Source: Dictyophora rubrovolvata
Taxonomy: Eukaryota > Basidiomycota > Agaricomycetes > Phallales > Phallaceae
Reading direction: 5' to 3'
Assembly: GCA_029959195.1 (NCBI GenBank)
Contig: CP114121.1
Span: 2,232,001 to 2,296,000, forward strand
Length of the DNA: 64,000 nt
The notes beneath the pieces are model-generated. The model saw only the letters and a program-made list of their open reading frames with translations, did no database searches and was not told the DNA's origin. A program made the translations under genes and the position numbers. Positions 22,564 through 33,874 of the stretch are shown in pieces; positions within the stretch are counted from its first letter, which is position 1, and the number at the start of each line of letters is the position of its first letter.

Positions 22564-23001
22564 TTAAAACCAAGATCCAACCCATCTCACTGCATGGTAT
22601 AGTATCCACAGTCCTACAAGTGAGCCAGCAATCATCGCCATCAGACGGTACTGTCGAAGAAATCCCGACGGTCCAAAGGCACCGGCCGCACGTCGAGAAG
22701 ACTGCGCTAATGAACTTCCAAAGCTGTTGAATATATTACCCTAAAACAAATTGATACAATTAGAATTTCATTTAGAGAAGAAAAGAGGAAGGATTATCTT
22801 ACGGACTCTTCCAGTGTTGTGTTTTGACGTTCAACGTCATTGTATATATCAGTGGTTACCTAAGGCAATCCCAAAGTTAGAAGAATATCGCTTTCATATC
22901 CAACAAAGACTTACACCGCGTAAAGACCTAATTTTCGAATGAAGAGCGTCTAGCTGTTGATCGTTTTGGGTTTCGTAGGTGTTGGCATCCTGCGATGACA
23001 T
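22564..23001 (-). CDS. SFT1/BET1-like Qc-SNARE
   Basis: Small tail-anchored Golgi SNARE. Three exons, 23001-22915, 22859-22803 and 22740-22564, give 106 residues, close to yeast Sft1 (97). The SNARE heptads run from NDQQLDALHSKIRSLRG through VTTDIYNDVERQNTTLEES to FNSFGSSLAQSSRRAAGAFG, and a single C-terminal transmembrane segment (LMAMIAGSLVGLWILYHAV) ends the protein. The ATG chosen gives a compact N terminus; the open frame continues upstream without an ATG that fits. It is tail-to-tail with the cyclophilin gene, about 200 bp apart. Assignment to SFT1 rather than BET1 rests on length and on the SFGSSL...SSRRA block. Confidence 0.85.
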
Positions 23002-24393
23002 TGTTGTTGACTCCGAGTCGGAGTTCAAACTCGGCACGATAGTTGGGGAGGCGCTGTAGGACAGTGTAGGATTTGGAAGGTTCTCGCGTTCGATTTTCGT
23101 ACAGACATTTTTTTATTATGCTTAGGATGAATTCTGAGCAGAGCGTTATAGGTTCGGCGCAAGGCGGCCCATGATACACGAACCCCCAACTCGGAATGCT
23201 CGAAAACGCAGTCACAGCCATTGTCAGCGACCGACCGAGTTTTATTCGGAACAGCGGCTTACGAGCGTATTGCGATTGTACGGGGTCGATATAGAACTTT
23301 CCACGTGAAGCTCCGAGTTAAGATCACCTTTTGAAACAAGCTAGCTTTGATGCCCAGTTCTGTGACTCATTTATTGAAGGATGTGCCTCATTCTCGCAAC
23401 CGACGAGCCTAAGAAGCCGCCATGTCCGCTTCTCCTTGGTCTCAAAGAACTTTTGAAACCAATCACCCAGAATGGTTAATTATGGGACATCGCGGCTGGT
23501 ATTCTTGATCATGGTGTTTGTGGTTTGTATTCATATGAATTTTGATACTGTATTTGTCATTAAGAGTGAAGCTCCGGTCGATCCTGGACCTCGTTGACAA
23601 CTTCAAACTTAGCTTGGGTGTTTACTTCGTTATTCCCGGGAGTCTGGGGACTGCCGAAATGTGGTTTGTATGTACATAATCTCGGTATGCTTCGAGATCT
23701 TCAGATGCAGATGGGTTGATTGATTCCTTGAGATGCTTGTCAAATAAACCCTAATGAACCTTTCCTCAATGGAACATAAAGCGCACAGGTTCTTTTTTAG
23801 ATATCAATGATGTCGCGATAACAGCATTTTTAATCCAATACCGGATATTGCGATCTCGGAGGTTCAGGGAGGTATTGCTGAGGCACGGCCTTGTATTGTG
23901 AAGATAATGTAAAAACAGAACCTTCGAATCTCGGTAAGTATTGCAAGACAAAGTTAATTTTTTTCCGACGAAACTTGCGAACAGGCTATGTGCAAAGATA
24001 TTTAAATGATGACAGTGGGCGCCTTCGGTTTGTCACAAAACTCGATGTGCCGCGCAGCGCATGCATGCCAAGCGCCGCATGACGACCGCGCGTACCCCAG
24101 TTGGATACAAAACAACATCAATGGCTGAAATTGTTCGCTTGTTCTTATCTCTTTCTCTTAATACCATTTCACCAAAATTCAGTACTGTATATTCACCTAA
24201 TTCCCTTTTGTTCTCTTCTTTTTCTTCTTGTACTTCTACTCTTCTATTTGATGACATTGTTTAATTTTACATTTCAAGGTTTGCCCTTTCGCTTAATCAA
24301 CTCTGCTGAGATGCTGATAAATTGTATAGGATCTTCTCCTCTAATAAGTTATTCGCTCGAGCAGTGGTCGGAGGGTAATACCGCTCTTATGCA
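23002..24393. other. Intergenic region between divergent genes
   Basis: About 1.4 kb with no convincing gene. A short frame starting ATG at about 23422 (MSASPWSQRTFETNH) stops after some 28 residues. A pyrimidine-rich tract at roughly 24190-24245 (runs of ttcttctt and cttctactcttc) is the kind of CT-rich leader found before fungal transcription starts and probably belongs to the membrane-protein gene. An upstream exon of that gene encoding a signal peptide may lie in 24100-24390. Confidence 0.4.
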
Positions 24394-26193
24394 ATGACTA
24401 TTTCAAAGGAATTGACGAGCTCCAAAGGGCCAGTGAGAGATAATGTCAACGAAACATGCCTTTGCCAGTACAATGAATCATCTATCATGACGAACGCTTC
24501 TGGAGCTACTGCATCGTTCAGCTTTCTAGGCAAGTTGTTTTCCGTCAGTTCCTCTCTGGTCACTCACTGTTACTCATACATATCTTAACAGGAACTGGGA
24601 TATCACTTTTCGGGTATGTCGTCAATTTGTTTTGATACGAAAAATGCTTACACGAGAAAATCGAATAGGTCAAAAGGGGATACGTATGGGAATTATAGTG
24701 TTCAAGTTGATCAGAATCTGTTTATTGAGACTGGCTTTCATAAAACGAACCTTTTCAATGTTTCCTTGTTTGAAGACTATGGTCTCGATTATGGTCAACA
24801 TACGGTTATGACTACAAACATGCCTTTTTCAAACCTGAGTTCTTTTGGTTTGGACTCTATTTCCATTGAAAGAGACTTGGGTCCCCCTGGGTATGTTCAG
24901 TTGTCATTTCAATCGGCTGAGAGAGTTTGACCTTGGATAGGTACACTGGGTCAATTTATGTGACATTTCTAGATGATACCGCGCCGTCGGTAAAATACAC
25001 AGGTGAATGGACTCAAGTCCCTTCAACGACAGCGTTTGAGGATACATTGCATCTCACTACACAAGAGTCTGCTGAAGTAACAGTGTCATTTCAGGGATCT
25101 TCCATCGTATGTTATAATATCATATTTAGTAGGGCTAACGGGGGACTGGAACATTTATTAGGAATTATACGGGCGTTATGCTAATGCCCCATTTATCGCG
25201 CAATTGGATAATACGCCGCCGATGAGCTTTGAAGGACCTCAAGTAAACTTGGCTCCTGAACAAGAACACCCTCAGACGTTGTTATATCTGATGGACTCTC
25301 TCAATGAAGACAAAACTCACACCGTAACACTAACAAACTCACAGTCAAATATCAATCAACCTTTCTTCTTCGATTATGCTATTGTTAGGAGTTCTAAACA
25401 GTACGTTCATTCCTATGAAGTTAATTAGTGTTTAGATTCACACATTAAGCGCAGATATTTCAATGGTTCAACAAATATCAACAATTCTACGTTTTTGTCA
25501 TCGCCATCTTCATCATCTACACGATCTTCCCCCTCGAACTCAGATATTATCATCGGTGGTGTCCTTGGCGGTGTCTTGGGGTTCCTATTTTTGGTTTTCT
25601 GCGGAGTTCTGCTCATTCGCCGTTATTATTCAGGAAATTTCTTCCCCCGGTTCCGTGAATACGATCACCATATTATGCCATATATAGTCGCGGAGTTCGC
25701 TCAACGCTGGCAAAATACCTCAACAATACCTTGTCCTACAAATCATGATTTAGAGAAGGTCCCGATATCGGCGTTGCCTCCCGTCCAAATTCCACCTGCA
25801 ATTCACTGTCAAGACGTATATGGACTGTCTCCATATGGGACGTTGCATACTCCATCAACTGCCACACAATCTGTTCGGAGCCAGTTGACACATGATGATG
25901 CGTCGCAACTTCAGCGCTCAAATTCTACATCGACCTTTATTTCTACTTCTGCTTCATCATCATCATATTCATCATCATATTCATCATCATATTCATCAGT
26001 AGGAACGGATGGATCTGTTCACCGGGATGCCATTTTACCCGTTTCTAACCATTTTGGCACTCCCCGCCGACATACGTTATCGCCTGTGCACGAGGAAGAT
26101 TCTGGACATCGTGTGACGGTCTCATTACCTCCGGCTTATAACTCTGCTTGGACTTTAGATTCTGGGACAGGAACACATCAGCCAATGACGTGA
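24394..26193 (+). CDS. Single-pass membrane protein with tandem beta-sandwich-like ectodomains
   Basis: Exons 24394-24529, 24592-24613, 24669-24890, 24941-25106, 25162-25400 and 25455-26193 join in frame to 507 residues. Two similar extracellular modules are seen. The first has FSFLGTGISLFG, then GNYSVQVDQN and YGLDYGQHTVMTTN. The second has FEDTLHLTTQESAEVTVSFQGSS, ELYGRYANAPF and LNEDKTHTVTLTN. This pattern is very common in Agaricomycete membrane proteins of unknown function. A Ser-rich stalk, one transmembrane helix (IIIGGVLGGVLGFLFLVFCGVL) and a long cytoplasmic tail with SSSYSSSYSSSYSS follow. The first intron is GC-AG. No signal peptide precedes the first module, and an open frame just upstream contains a typical module start (SSPLISYSLEQWSEGN), so the true 5' exon is probably missing from this model. 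Confidence 0.75.
25953..25997 (+). repeat. 15-bp minisatellite in coding sequence
   Basis: About three head-to-tail copies of a 15-base unit (tcatcatcatattca) lie inside the cytoplasmic tail of the membrane protein and encode Ser-Ser-Ser-Tyr-Ser repeats. Length changes here would keep the frame. Confidence 0.8.
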
Positions 26194-27857
26194 AAAGCTT
26201 TCATCTATGATTTTTCGCTCCAACAAACTGTCAGGTGGGTGGATGCTAAAAAGTCTTTATTGAAATTTTTTCTTAACTACAGAGTAGATGCACCTCTGAT
26301 TTCCCTCCCACCGAAAGCGTTGATCGCTTTCGTGTTTAGTTCGCGCCCCCGGTTTCAGCGTTCTTTCTGACGAACAGGCGACTCGTATATACCTAGGTTC
26401 CGTGCTTTAGTGGCATGTTTAATGAGTTCTCTTGATGATTTATCACTAGCTTCCGCAAGGACCTTGTATTTAAGATTGTCATTCACTTATAATTTATATA
26501 CTAACAAACGTTTAATGCTTCCGAACAGCATCGTATCTCGTATCTTGGGTATTTTTATATATCAGTTATTTTGAAATTCCTTAAACCCCATTTGACAGTA
26601 CATATGCGGATAGACTTTTTGGTATTACTGATAGTTACATTGCCTTCCGATGGGATCAAAGCAAGCCCCTTGTTTAAACCCCCGCCTAAACCCTTGCCTG
26701 TCAGCGGATGTGTACCCGAGTCTCGTCTTTCTAACTACAAAACTAGAAGGTTATTCTAATATACTGTGGCAAGGACCGGGTTGAGGTGCGAGCCGTCGAG
26801 ATTCATTTGGACGCCTAAAACCGAGATCCTGGCTGAACTAATAGGCTAGCACCAAAACCAAGACAATTTTGTTTGATAATAACGCTGTCTGTAACATAGC
26901 GCAAGTTTACCGGGTACACGAAATGAAAGCCAGCTTCAAGGTAATTAAACGTATGGCTCCGTAGCAACATGAATTTCCAAATGAATTAACATAATAAATC
27001 CAAGTTTCGCAATGATACTTGTCACTGCACAATTATCAACCATAATACATATAATAACGGCACAGCCACCCAGCGGTCCGACACACTTTCGGTCAATAAA
27101 ACGACAACACTGTCGATTTGGTACGTGGCTTGTGGAAATTACTCCTGACAACACGTACACACCTGTGTATTCTTTCACGTAGTGACGTAAGAAGCAGCGT
27201 ACTATCTGGGAGGGCGACGCCGCCGATGCGAGATATCCATAACCCTTTTTTTATGCATCATGATGTCCGTCTCTTGGAAAACGTGTAGTCCCAAGAGATA
27301 CTCAAGCCACACCTCCGAGCCTTTGACAAATCGCCGGATCGAATCGAATAGAGATTTGGGTATTTTGTATAGAGTCTAGACTCGGACCGCACGTGTTGAG
27401 CGAGGCGGATAATCCATGAAAATAGATTGTATAGAGGTATTGAACACATAATTCTCGTTTGAACGGTGTAAAGTTTTCTGGCCTCTGTAAGACTTAAACC
27501 TCATTTTAAGTCGGTGTCTAATGAAAACTTCACTTGTTTTATAGGGCACGGGAGTTGCGTTCAAAACAATTTGCATCGAGCTCATCGCACATAGAAAAAC
27601 TGGAAGGATTATCCATATGGGAATATCAAACCTCATACCTGCAGAAGAATGATTGGTTGCAGCATGATATACAAAGCGCCGGCGCCTTCTTTTATTTGTC
27701 CGGGCCGAATTTGGCAAGTGACTAAAGTGACCAAAGCGGACTCAAAACTTACTCGCTCACTGGTTACAGCACCGTCAGTCACTGTTTATCTCTGCGACTG
27801 CTGTTAGCCATTTTTCTGCGGAATCCACAACTTTCGAGTGTTATTCGAAACCTGTGG
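26194..27857. other. Long intergenic region, nothing firmly recognised
   Basis: About 1.7 kb between two genes that read the same way. A minus-strand frame near 27376-27640 contains a hydrophobic run (PIWIILPVFLCAMSSM) after a Met, but there is no second line of evidence for a gene. No repeat, RNA gene or transposon domain was seen. Confidence 0.35.
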
Positions 27858-29553
27858 ATGTCTCAGCAACAAACCGTACCTAAACCTTCGCTACAGGGGG
27901 TCCGAATTAAAGCTAGAAAGGGTGCCGTCAAAGCCCAAGCAAAACACGAACCGACAGGTATGGGATCTACTAGGCAACTCCGGTTTATCTTTACTTAGTG
28001 GTTGATTTTTCAACTTGTTTGTTCTTGTAGTCTTCCGCGATCAACTTTACAAATATATCGATACCGTCCCGAAAGACGATTTTGAAGGCTACACTAACAA
28101 ACTCGTTCAAGCCGGATCTACTCTTGAACTCCTGAAATATGCAGACCAACTCTTCGAAATCCTTCTCGTCGGTGGCCTTCTTCAACCCGGTGGCAACTAC
28201 CTCGATGATGGAGCGCCATCCTCGCCATTTTCGATCCTCCAAGCGAAAGAGCCTGTGGAGGTGGAAGACTTGAAGAATTATGTAGATGTTTTTAACAAAC
28301 TTATTCGAAGGTACGAAGGATTGATATTGTGTCTAAATGTCGTTCTTTTTTTTTCTTAACACCATCGTTTTAAGGTATAAATACCTCCAGAAACCTCTTC
28401 AGGAAACGTCTTTACCTGGCTTGCTGCAATATGCCAATAGATGGCCCCAGGCTCAGAGTGAAAAGTTCTCAGTCGTTATAGGTCTATTGCTTTCCCAGGG
28501 TATCATCACTGCAAATACACTGCTCGGTCTGACTAAAGATCACTTAGTGAAGAATGGTATTTATTCTCTATAGTCCATTTTCTTTACGGCTTACCGTTCA
28601 CTAACAGAGGTATCAATCAGTATGATAAGCATAATCTTCCGCACCTATCTTCTTGATCAAACGATGGACCAGCTTGCTGGAACACTGAAGAAAGGTGGAA
28701 TTAAGGATCTTTTGGCCTTCTTCCCTCCTCAGAAGCAAAGCCCTCGAGCTCTCGAAACTTATTTCAGAGCGGAGAATCTACCGCAAGTTGCGGAATGGTA
28801 TACTAAGCGACAATATGCTGTCATTAAGGATGTTCTTACGGATGGGTTGAAGCAGCGATGTCAGCAGGACCAGTCCGCTGAAGAGGTAAATGTCCACTTT
28901 CAATCTAGTTAGTAATTCTTCTGTCTAACCGGTGACAGATAATTGAATTTATCAAGACGGAGCAAGAAGAACATCCGCTTCCGGAAGCTGAACTGCTTCA
29001 ATGCATTTGGCAGGGTCTTATGTCTTCCATTGATATGAGTGCTAGACCGGATCAGGTCGAAGCTTCCGCGATAAAAGAAATCACAGTAAGTTATTCCCAC
29101 TTTGGATACCTCGCTTGTTATAACATATTTCTTCAGAAATATGCTCCGGTTATTGAGCCTTTCTGCAAGGGACCAAAGGCCGAAGTTGCTCTCATTAATG
29201 TCACGCAAGGATACTGTTATGAGAATACTCAGGTGATCAAAACGTTCTCTCAAATTCTTAAAGTACGGTGTAGCTCTTATATCTATTCCGCTGTTTTGCA
29301 TATTGACGGATCATTAATAGGTTTTGTATAACAAGGATTGCGTCTCGGATCAAGCTATAATTTATTGGTACCAGAAGGGCGCGAAGCCGCAAGGGAAGCA
29401 GCACTTTTTGAAAGCCGCGGAGCCTCTTGTTAAGGTGTGTCGTATATTCTAATTCTCTTCGATCGACCTGTATTCATTTGACCTTTTCTGAAGTATTTAC
29501 GAGAGCAACAGGATGAAGAGGAGAGCGAGGAAGAGGCAGAAGAGAAGTCTTAG
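27858..29553 (+). CDS. eIF5-mimic protein (BZW1/2 family, W2 domain)
   Basis: Translation regulator that competes with eIF5 and tightens start-codon choice. Eight exons, 27858-27957, 28031-28310, 28375-28556, 28608-28885, 28939-29085, 29137-29262, 29321-29434 and 29494-29553, give 428 residues, the usual length. Signatures: KPSLQGVRIKARKG at the N terminus, TVFRDQLYKYID, LLKYADQLFEILLVGGLLQPGG, VFNKLIRRYKYLQKP and TLKKGGIKDLLAFFPPQKQS. The C-terminal W2 (eIF5C-like) domain has IIYWYQKGAKPQGKQHFLK and ends in the typical acidic tail EEESEEEAEEKS. All introns are GT-AG. Confidence 0.93.
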
Positions 29554-29854
29554 ACATGCAACTAAGATGAACTTATGTTGTCTTGTACTATTTCTTACTT
29601 AACCCGACTGTAAATGCTTGTTGTGCGGAACCTGACTATATGTATAGACTGTGAATTTGTACTGAGGACTTTGTGGCAAGTTTGTCCAGACCGATCGTTT
29701 TTTGCTTCCGCTGAGCCAACGTCACTGTGACGGCGACGCGCTCGTGGATTTTTAGCTTCCGATCAACGGCTGCTGATATTTCGCCTTAATATCCAGTTCT
29801 TCTTGAGAGAAAGTTTTTCCTCAATTCCTACTTCAAAAACTGTCAGTTGTTGCA

Positions 29855-30461
29855 ATGTGGAACGGCAAGAACAAACCGAGGCTTTATTTGGCGTTTTACG
29901 ATCTCGGCGAGCCTCTTGGGGAAGACGATGGAGGAGATAGATACCACACGGCCCTCGTACTCATACCGAAATTTGCAGATCCCAAAGGGTCGCAAGCATG
30001 GATTTTTCATGTAAAGACGATCTTTAACCCTGATGGACCCGCCTGGACATTTCATGCTTCCCAAACGAGGAATAGGAATTTTCAATTAGCGTATCTTTGC
30101 TTACTCGCCAAGTGTTCCAGTACCGTTACTGGGCCGATGTTGAAGGATATTTTGGAGAAAGTACCTGTGATGCGTGATCAGCCTGATTGGCAATGTATGA
30201 CTTGGGTTTGGGGGGCAATGCGGGTGAGTTCCTGAAACGATGGTCTTTTCAAATAATATTTTTTTTTGCTAAATCTCATGGTAGGCTCTTGCTGATGAAG
30301 GTATTATTGATTTGCGTGGCTCAACACCTGAATCTATATGGAAACTCGCAAGAGCGTATGTGGACGCACGAATGGAATCTCCTGATCTAAAGAAGGCCGT
30401 ACCCACTATCGATATTCATGCAAAAGAGTTGGAATCTGAAATTGCCGCTTTGGAAACGTGA
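29855..30461 (+). CDS. Small conserved fungal protein of unknown function (DUF6914-like)
   Basis: Two exons, 29855-30223 and 30285-30461, give 181 residues. The N terminus KPRLYLAFYDLG, the early RYHTALVLIPK and the mid-domain PVMRDQPDWQCMTWVWGAM fit a fungal family I recall as DUF6914, in which a Tyr-His pair near the start and a Cys-x-x-Trp are conserved. No signal peptide or membrane segment is visible, so a cytosolic location is likely. The C terminus is helical and charged. The function is not known. The assignment to that exact DUF is from memory and should be treated as tentative. Confidence 0.7.
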
Positions 30462-31675
30462 CCCGTCGCAACTCGGGCGTCGTAACCTTCTTCCGTCATC
30501 ATCTTCGTGTCCAATTGCTGTAAGCCACTGCTTCCGATTCGTTTTTGGAAGGAATTAGTATTTACTCCGTTTTCTTAATGCAGGAGTCATCTATGACTTT
30601 TGTCACGTCGAAAATAGGCAAAGGTCCGCTTCGTCTTGATACTTCTATTACCAATTATCCAGGTACTATGTCCTTGGTGAAGGAGTGTGGCAAAATGCAA
30701 AATCAATGGCCTGATATTTATCTTTCAAAGTTTCTATAAAGACTTGGGCAATCGTACACATGTACGCTTTTTCCTGCTGCCACATATCTATCTGTCGTTC
30801 TCCAGTGGCAACCCAGTCGAGCACACCTACTGGAGATAAACTTTTCGATTCGGCGACCCGCGGTACTTTTGTTCCTTCCAACAAGAGCAGGAACGGGGCC
30901 CCCAATATGGCCTATATTCTGGCCCAGGAGGTTTGTACTCCTATGGTCAAGCGCAATGGGACGCTCAGTTGTTGAGAAAGCAGGGGATATGGAGAGCTTT
31001 CTTGATATCAAATGGCCGGAATAGCTTTGCAAACGCTACAAGACGAATATGAGCGCAATGACGAATGGACTAATAGTATTGTGCGCTATCGGGCTACAAA
31101 CGGTTCATCGTCTTTTCCGGGATCCTTAAAGTTATTATGATTTGGCCGGTCAGACAACGGGTAACGCAAGGAACAGCATCATTTGCGTTTGCAACGTACG
31201 AAAGTGTATATCAAGATCCGCGGGTGGCGTGGACCTTTCCTCGCCATTCCGGGCTTCTGTCCCAACAGAGTTTGCAATACGAAGTCATCGATTTTACGGC
31301 TGCTAATCCCGCAATTGCTTTGTTTGTGACCTTGCACGACAAAGTATGCGTGGTATCTGTTTCGAGACAAATGGTCAATGTGGCCGAAGTAATGGCCGCA
31401 CTGTGTCATATGACAAACATAGAGATATACGAAGCAATTTACGTGCCAATAGGAGTGGCTCTCAGGCGTCCTAACCTGCAAATTGCGTTATTCTCCCCCC
31501 GTAGAGGCCCGGACGAAAATTCGGAAGCATATGTAAGCATGTCTATCCTCTTCACGTGAACCAATCCGGAGTTCCCGAACAAGACGAAATACCCACACTG
31601 ACCCACGGTGTACGAGCATAAAAGAAGGAACACACGGCCTTAGGGTTAATTTAGACCACGCATAATACTCAGTTC
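30462..31675. other. Region with unassigned open frames
   Basis: About 1.2 kb before the hydrolase gene. The plus strand carries an open frame at 31137-31559 (140 codons; contains LQYEVIDFTAANPAIALF and HMTNIEIYEAIYVPIG) and, just upstream in another frame, one from the ATG at 31012 (MAGIALQTLQDEYERND). The composition looks coding, but the two frames cannot be joined by a normal intron and neither resembles a family I know. It could be a degenerate gene. No repeat or RNA gene was seen. Confidence 0.3.
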
Positions 31676-32614
31676 ATGTCGCAGCTTACACAGACGAAGG
31701 AAGGCGAAGTGGACTTTCACGTTCCGGCCGCGGGCAAGCCATGTAAGACATGGTATAAAGTTGTCGGTGATCTGGACGATCCAAAGCATAAACGACCGCT
31801 TGTAGTACTTCACGGTGGTCCAGGCTCGTGCCATTGCTATCTGCTTCCAGTTGCAAAGGTTTGGGAGACGCATTCCATTCCTGTCGTTCTCTACGATCAA
31901 ATCGGTAATGGCAAATCTACCCATCTGCCAGAGAAAAATGGCGACGAATCATTCTGGACCGAGGAGTTGTTTAGAAATGAGTTGGAGAATCTTCTGCGGC
32001 AGTTGAAGATTGATGATGATTATGATCTTATTGGTCAATCATGGGGTGGCATGTTGGGTGCAGCATTCGCGACTTATCAACCGAAGGGCCTGAAAAGGCT
32101 TATCATAACCAATTCGCCCGCTTCGATGGACTTATGGGTTAAATCTTCGAATAAGCTTAGGCTGACGCTACCGGAGGACGTACAGGCTACGCTTTCGAAA
32201 CACGAAGAGGCTGGGACTACGGATAACAAAGAGTACGAAGAAGCCACCCAAGTTTTCTACCAGCGACATTTATGCCGTGTCGATCCCTGGCCCAAGGAAT
32301 TGGTGGAAAGTTTCGAAGTTATGGCCCAAGACACTACAGTTTATATGACAATGAATGGACCGAATGAATTCTACATCGTTGGATCACTCAAGACGTGGAG
32401 CGTTATCGACCGTTTACACAACATCACAGTACCCACGTTGGTCATCAACGGAAGATACGATGGTGCTCAAGACGAGGCTGTTCTCCCGTTCTTCAACAAC
32501 ATTTCGAAATGCAGATGGGTCCGATTTGATTCATCATCGCACCTTCCTCAGTTTGAAGAGCCGGAAAGATTTTTCGAAGTACTGGGAGAATTTTTGACGC
32601 ATGTCCAGCCTTAG
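31676..32614 (+). CDS. Proline iminopeptidase-like alpha/beta hydrolase (peptidase S33 type)
   Basis: Intronless gene of 312 residues, the normal length for the family that releases N-terminal proline or hydrolyses amino-acid amides. The oxyanion motif HGGPGS (about residues 44-49), the nucleophile elbow GQSWGG (Ser near residue 122), an acid within NGRYDGAQDEA (Asp, about residues 259-264), and the catalytic His in SSSHLPQFEEPERF (about 286-299) are all in the expected order. No signal peptide is present, so the enzyme should be cytosolic. Lack of introns in such an intron-rich neighbourhood is notable but not rare for this family. With the transporter and carboxypeptidase it would suit peptide use, although the genes are far apart. 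Confidence 0.92.
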   Translation: MSQLTQTKEGEVDFHVPAAGKPCKTWYKVVGDLDDPKHKRPLVVLHGGPGSCHCYLLPVAKVWETHSIPVVLYDQIGNGKSTHLPEKNGDESFWTEELFRNELENLLRQLKIDDDYDLIGQSWGGMLGAAFATYQPKGLKRLIITNSPASMDLWVKSSNKLRLTLPEDVQATLSKHEEAGTTDNKEYEEATQVFYQRHLCRVDPWPKELVESFEVMAQDTTVYMTMNGPNEFYIVGSLKTWSVIDRLHNITVPTLVINGRYDGAQDEAVLPFFNNISKCRWVRFDSSSHLPQFEEPERFFEVLGEFLTHVQP

Positions 32615-33376
32615 TTGTAAGTTTGGGATCTAGGTTTGCTACTGTTGCTGTTGCTAGGTTTCACTCGAGTTCAACGTATGTACATAGAGTGAGTTTCTGA
32701 CGATGCAATCATACATTTATCGCGCCACCTACTGTTACTATTTAAAGGCAATTCACCGGAAAATTCATTAGCTTTTACAAATGTTGAGTGTACTGATGTA
32801 CCGTTTGCGTATACTATTTTCGTTTCGTTCGTCATACTTGGGCTGGTGATCTGTAGAATTCTATGATCACAGCCCTTCTGTAGCACCGGAACTCGTCAGA
32901 TGTAACAGATGTAATTCAGGGGAATGAAATATGAATGGATCCGTCATGCGAAAATTGGATCTATAAAACCCAACGCACGGGACCGTTGCTGTAATGTTTG
33001 GCAGTACCTCACGAACGTATAACCAGTCAGCCGTAACATAATGAAATCGGGGAATGTATCTTAATGTATTTGATCAATGTCCATCAAAATAGAACGAGAA
33101 AACGAGACAAACAATGAGAGGCTATTCAACCAGAGATACCGAGTGAGGTGATGCGACCACCACAGATTCCGTGTTTTCCCCAATGCTGTGCAATTATGCT
33201 TTTACTGAAGAGACTGGGAATGTTATTCAGATCTCTCAATACAAAAAATCAAGGCACTTGCGGAAGTTTGGGTATTGGTTTTTCACCTCCAGTACTAACA
33301 GTTATATTTACTTACAATAGTCTGAACCATTTGATAATTTACAGACGAACCCAAGACGAACCAAAAGCCAAGTTGG

Positions 33377-33440
33377 GCGCTAAATCACAAACAGTGGGTG
33401 AAATCACCTGCGCAAGACCTTATACTCCTCGGAAACCGTA
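33377..33440. repeat. Dispersed repeat, copy B
   Basis: Partner of 6410-6485, sharing GCGCTAAATCAC, GAAATCAC, GCGCAAGA and ATACTCCTCGGAAACCGTA in the same order. It is followed by an AAACCC-rich stretch (ccccagaaaaccctaaaccc) of no clear meaning. Confidence 0.7.
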
Positions 33441-33562
33441 GCTAGTGTAAACCCCAGAAAACCCTAAACCCTGAACGTTGAAGGGTAAATTATTTTCGTC
33501 TAACCTGCAATTACCCGATCGCAACATTCCGTTTATGTAATAACGCCGCACTGATAACTGAA

Positions 33563-33717
33563 TAGATAACTGAATTCAAGCTGAAGAACGTGTCACATGT
33601 CATTCTTAAAGCTGTGGGATCTCTATTGCATGCAAGGGTTTTGGCGTCTCCAACGCCTCTGCACGCCCACCGAGGAACGGCACCATTAATGTAGTAGATA
33701 ACTGAATTCAAGCTGAA
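33563..33717. repeat. 23-bp direct repeat pair
   Basis: A 23-base sequence beginning TAGATAACTGAATTC and ending AAGCTGAA occurs at 33563-33585 and 33695-33717, 132 bp apart. The spacer does not show further tandem copies. It could be the duplicated edge of an excised or decayed element. Confidence 0.75.
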
Positions 33718-33803
33718 AATAACCTGACTCCTCACTGGTTGGGCGCGTGAGTTCGGGGTTAAGATTTCAATATATTTGCCGCTCTAAGCCTTGACCCGAA
33801 GCG

Positions 33804-33810
33804 TATATAA
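33804..33810 (+). promoter_or_regulatory. Candidate TATA box of methyltransferase 1
   Basis: TATATAA lies 64 bp upstream of the ATG at 33875, a reasonable distance for a short-leader fungal gene. It is supported by motif and position only. Confidence 0.4.
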
Positions 33811-33874
33811 TGGGTTTAACTTTAAGGTTAGTTGGACCTACTAGTACTACGTGTCCTCTACCTTCAAAGCAAGA

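Larger units (their letters stand above)
32615..33874. other. Intergenic region with repeats and a methyltransferase promoter
   Basis: About 1.26 kb with no supported gene. It carries copy B of the dispersed repeat (33377-33440), a 23-bp direct repeat (33563 and 33695), and a TATA-like box at 33804 before the methyltransferase. The mix of partial repeats suggests old element insertions. Confidence 0.5.

Noticed and set aside
25953-25997. CRISPR-like array
   Set aside because: The repeats are contiguous 15-bp units without spacers and encode Ser/Tyr in frame; they are a coding minisatellite.
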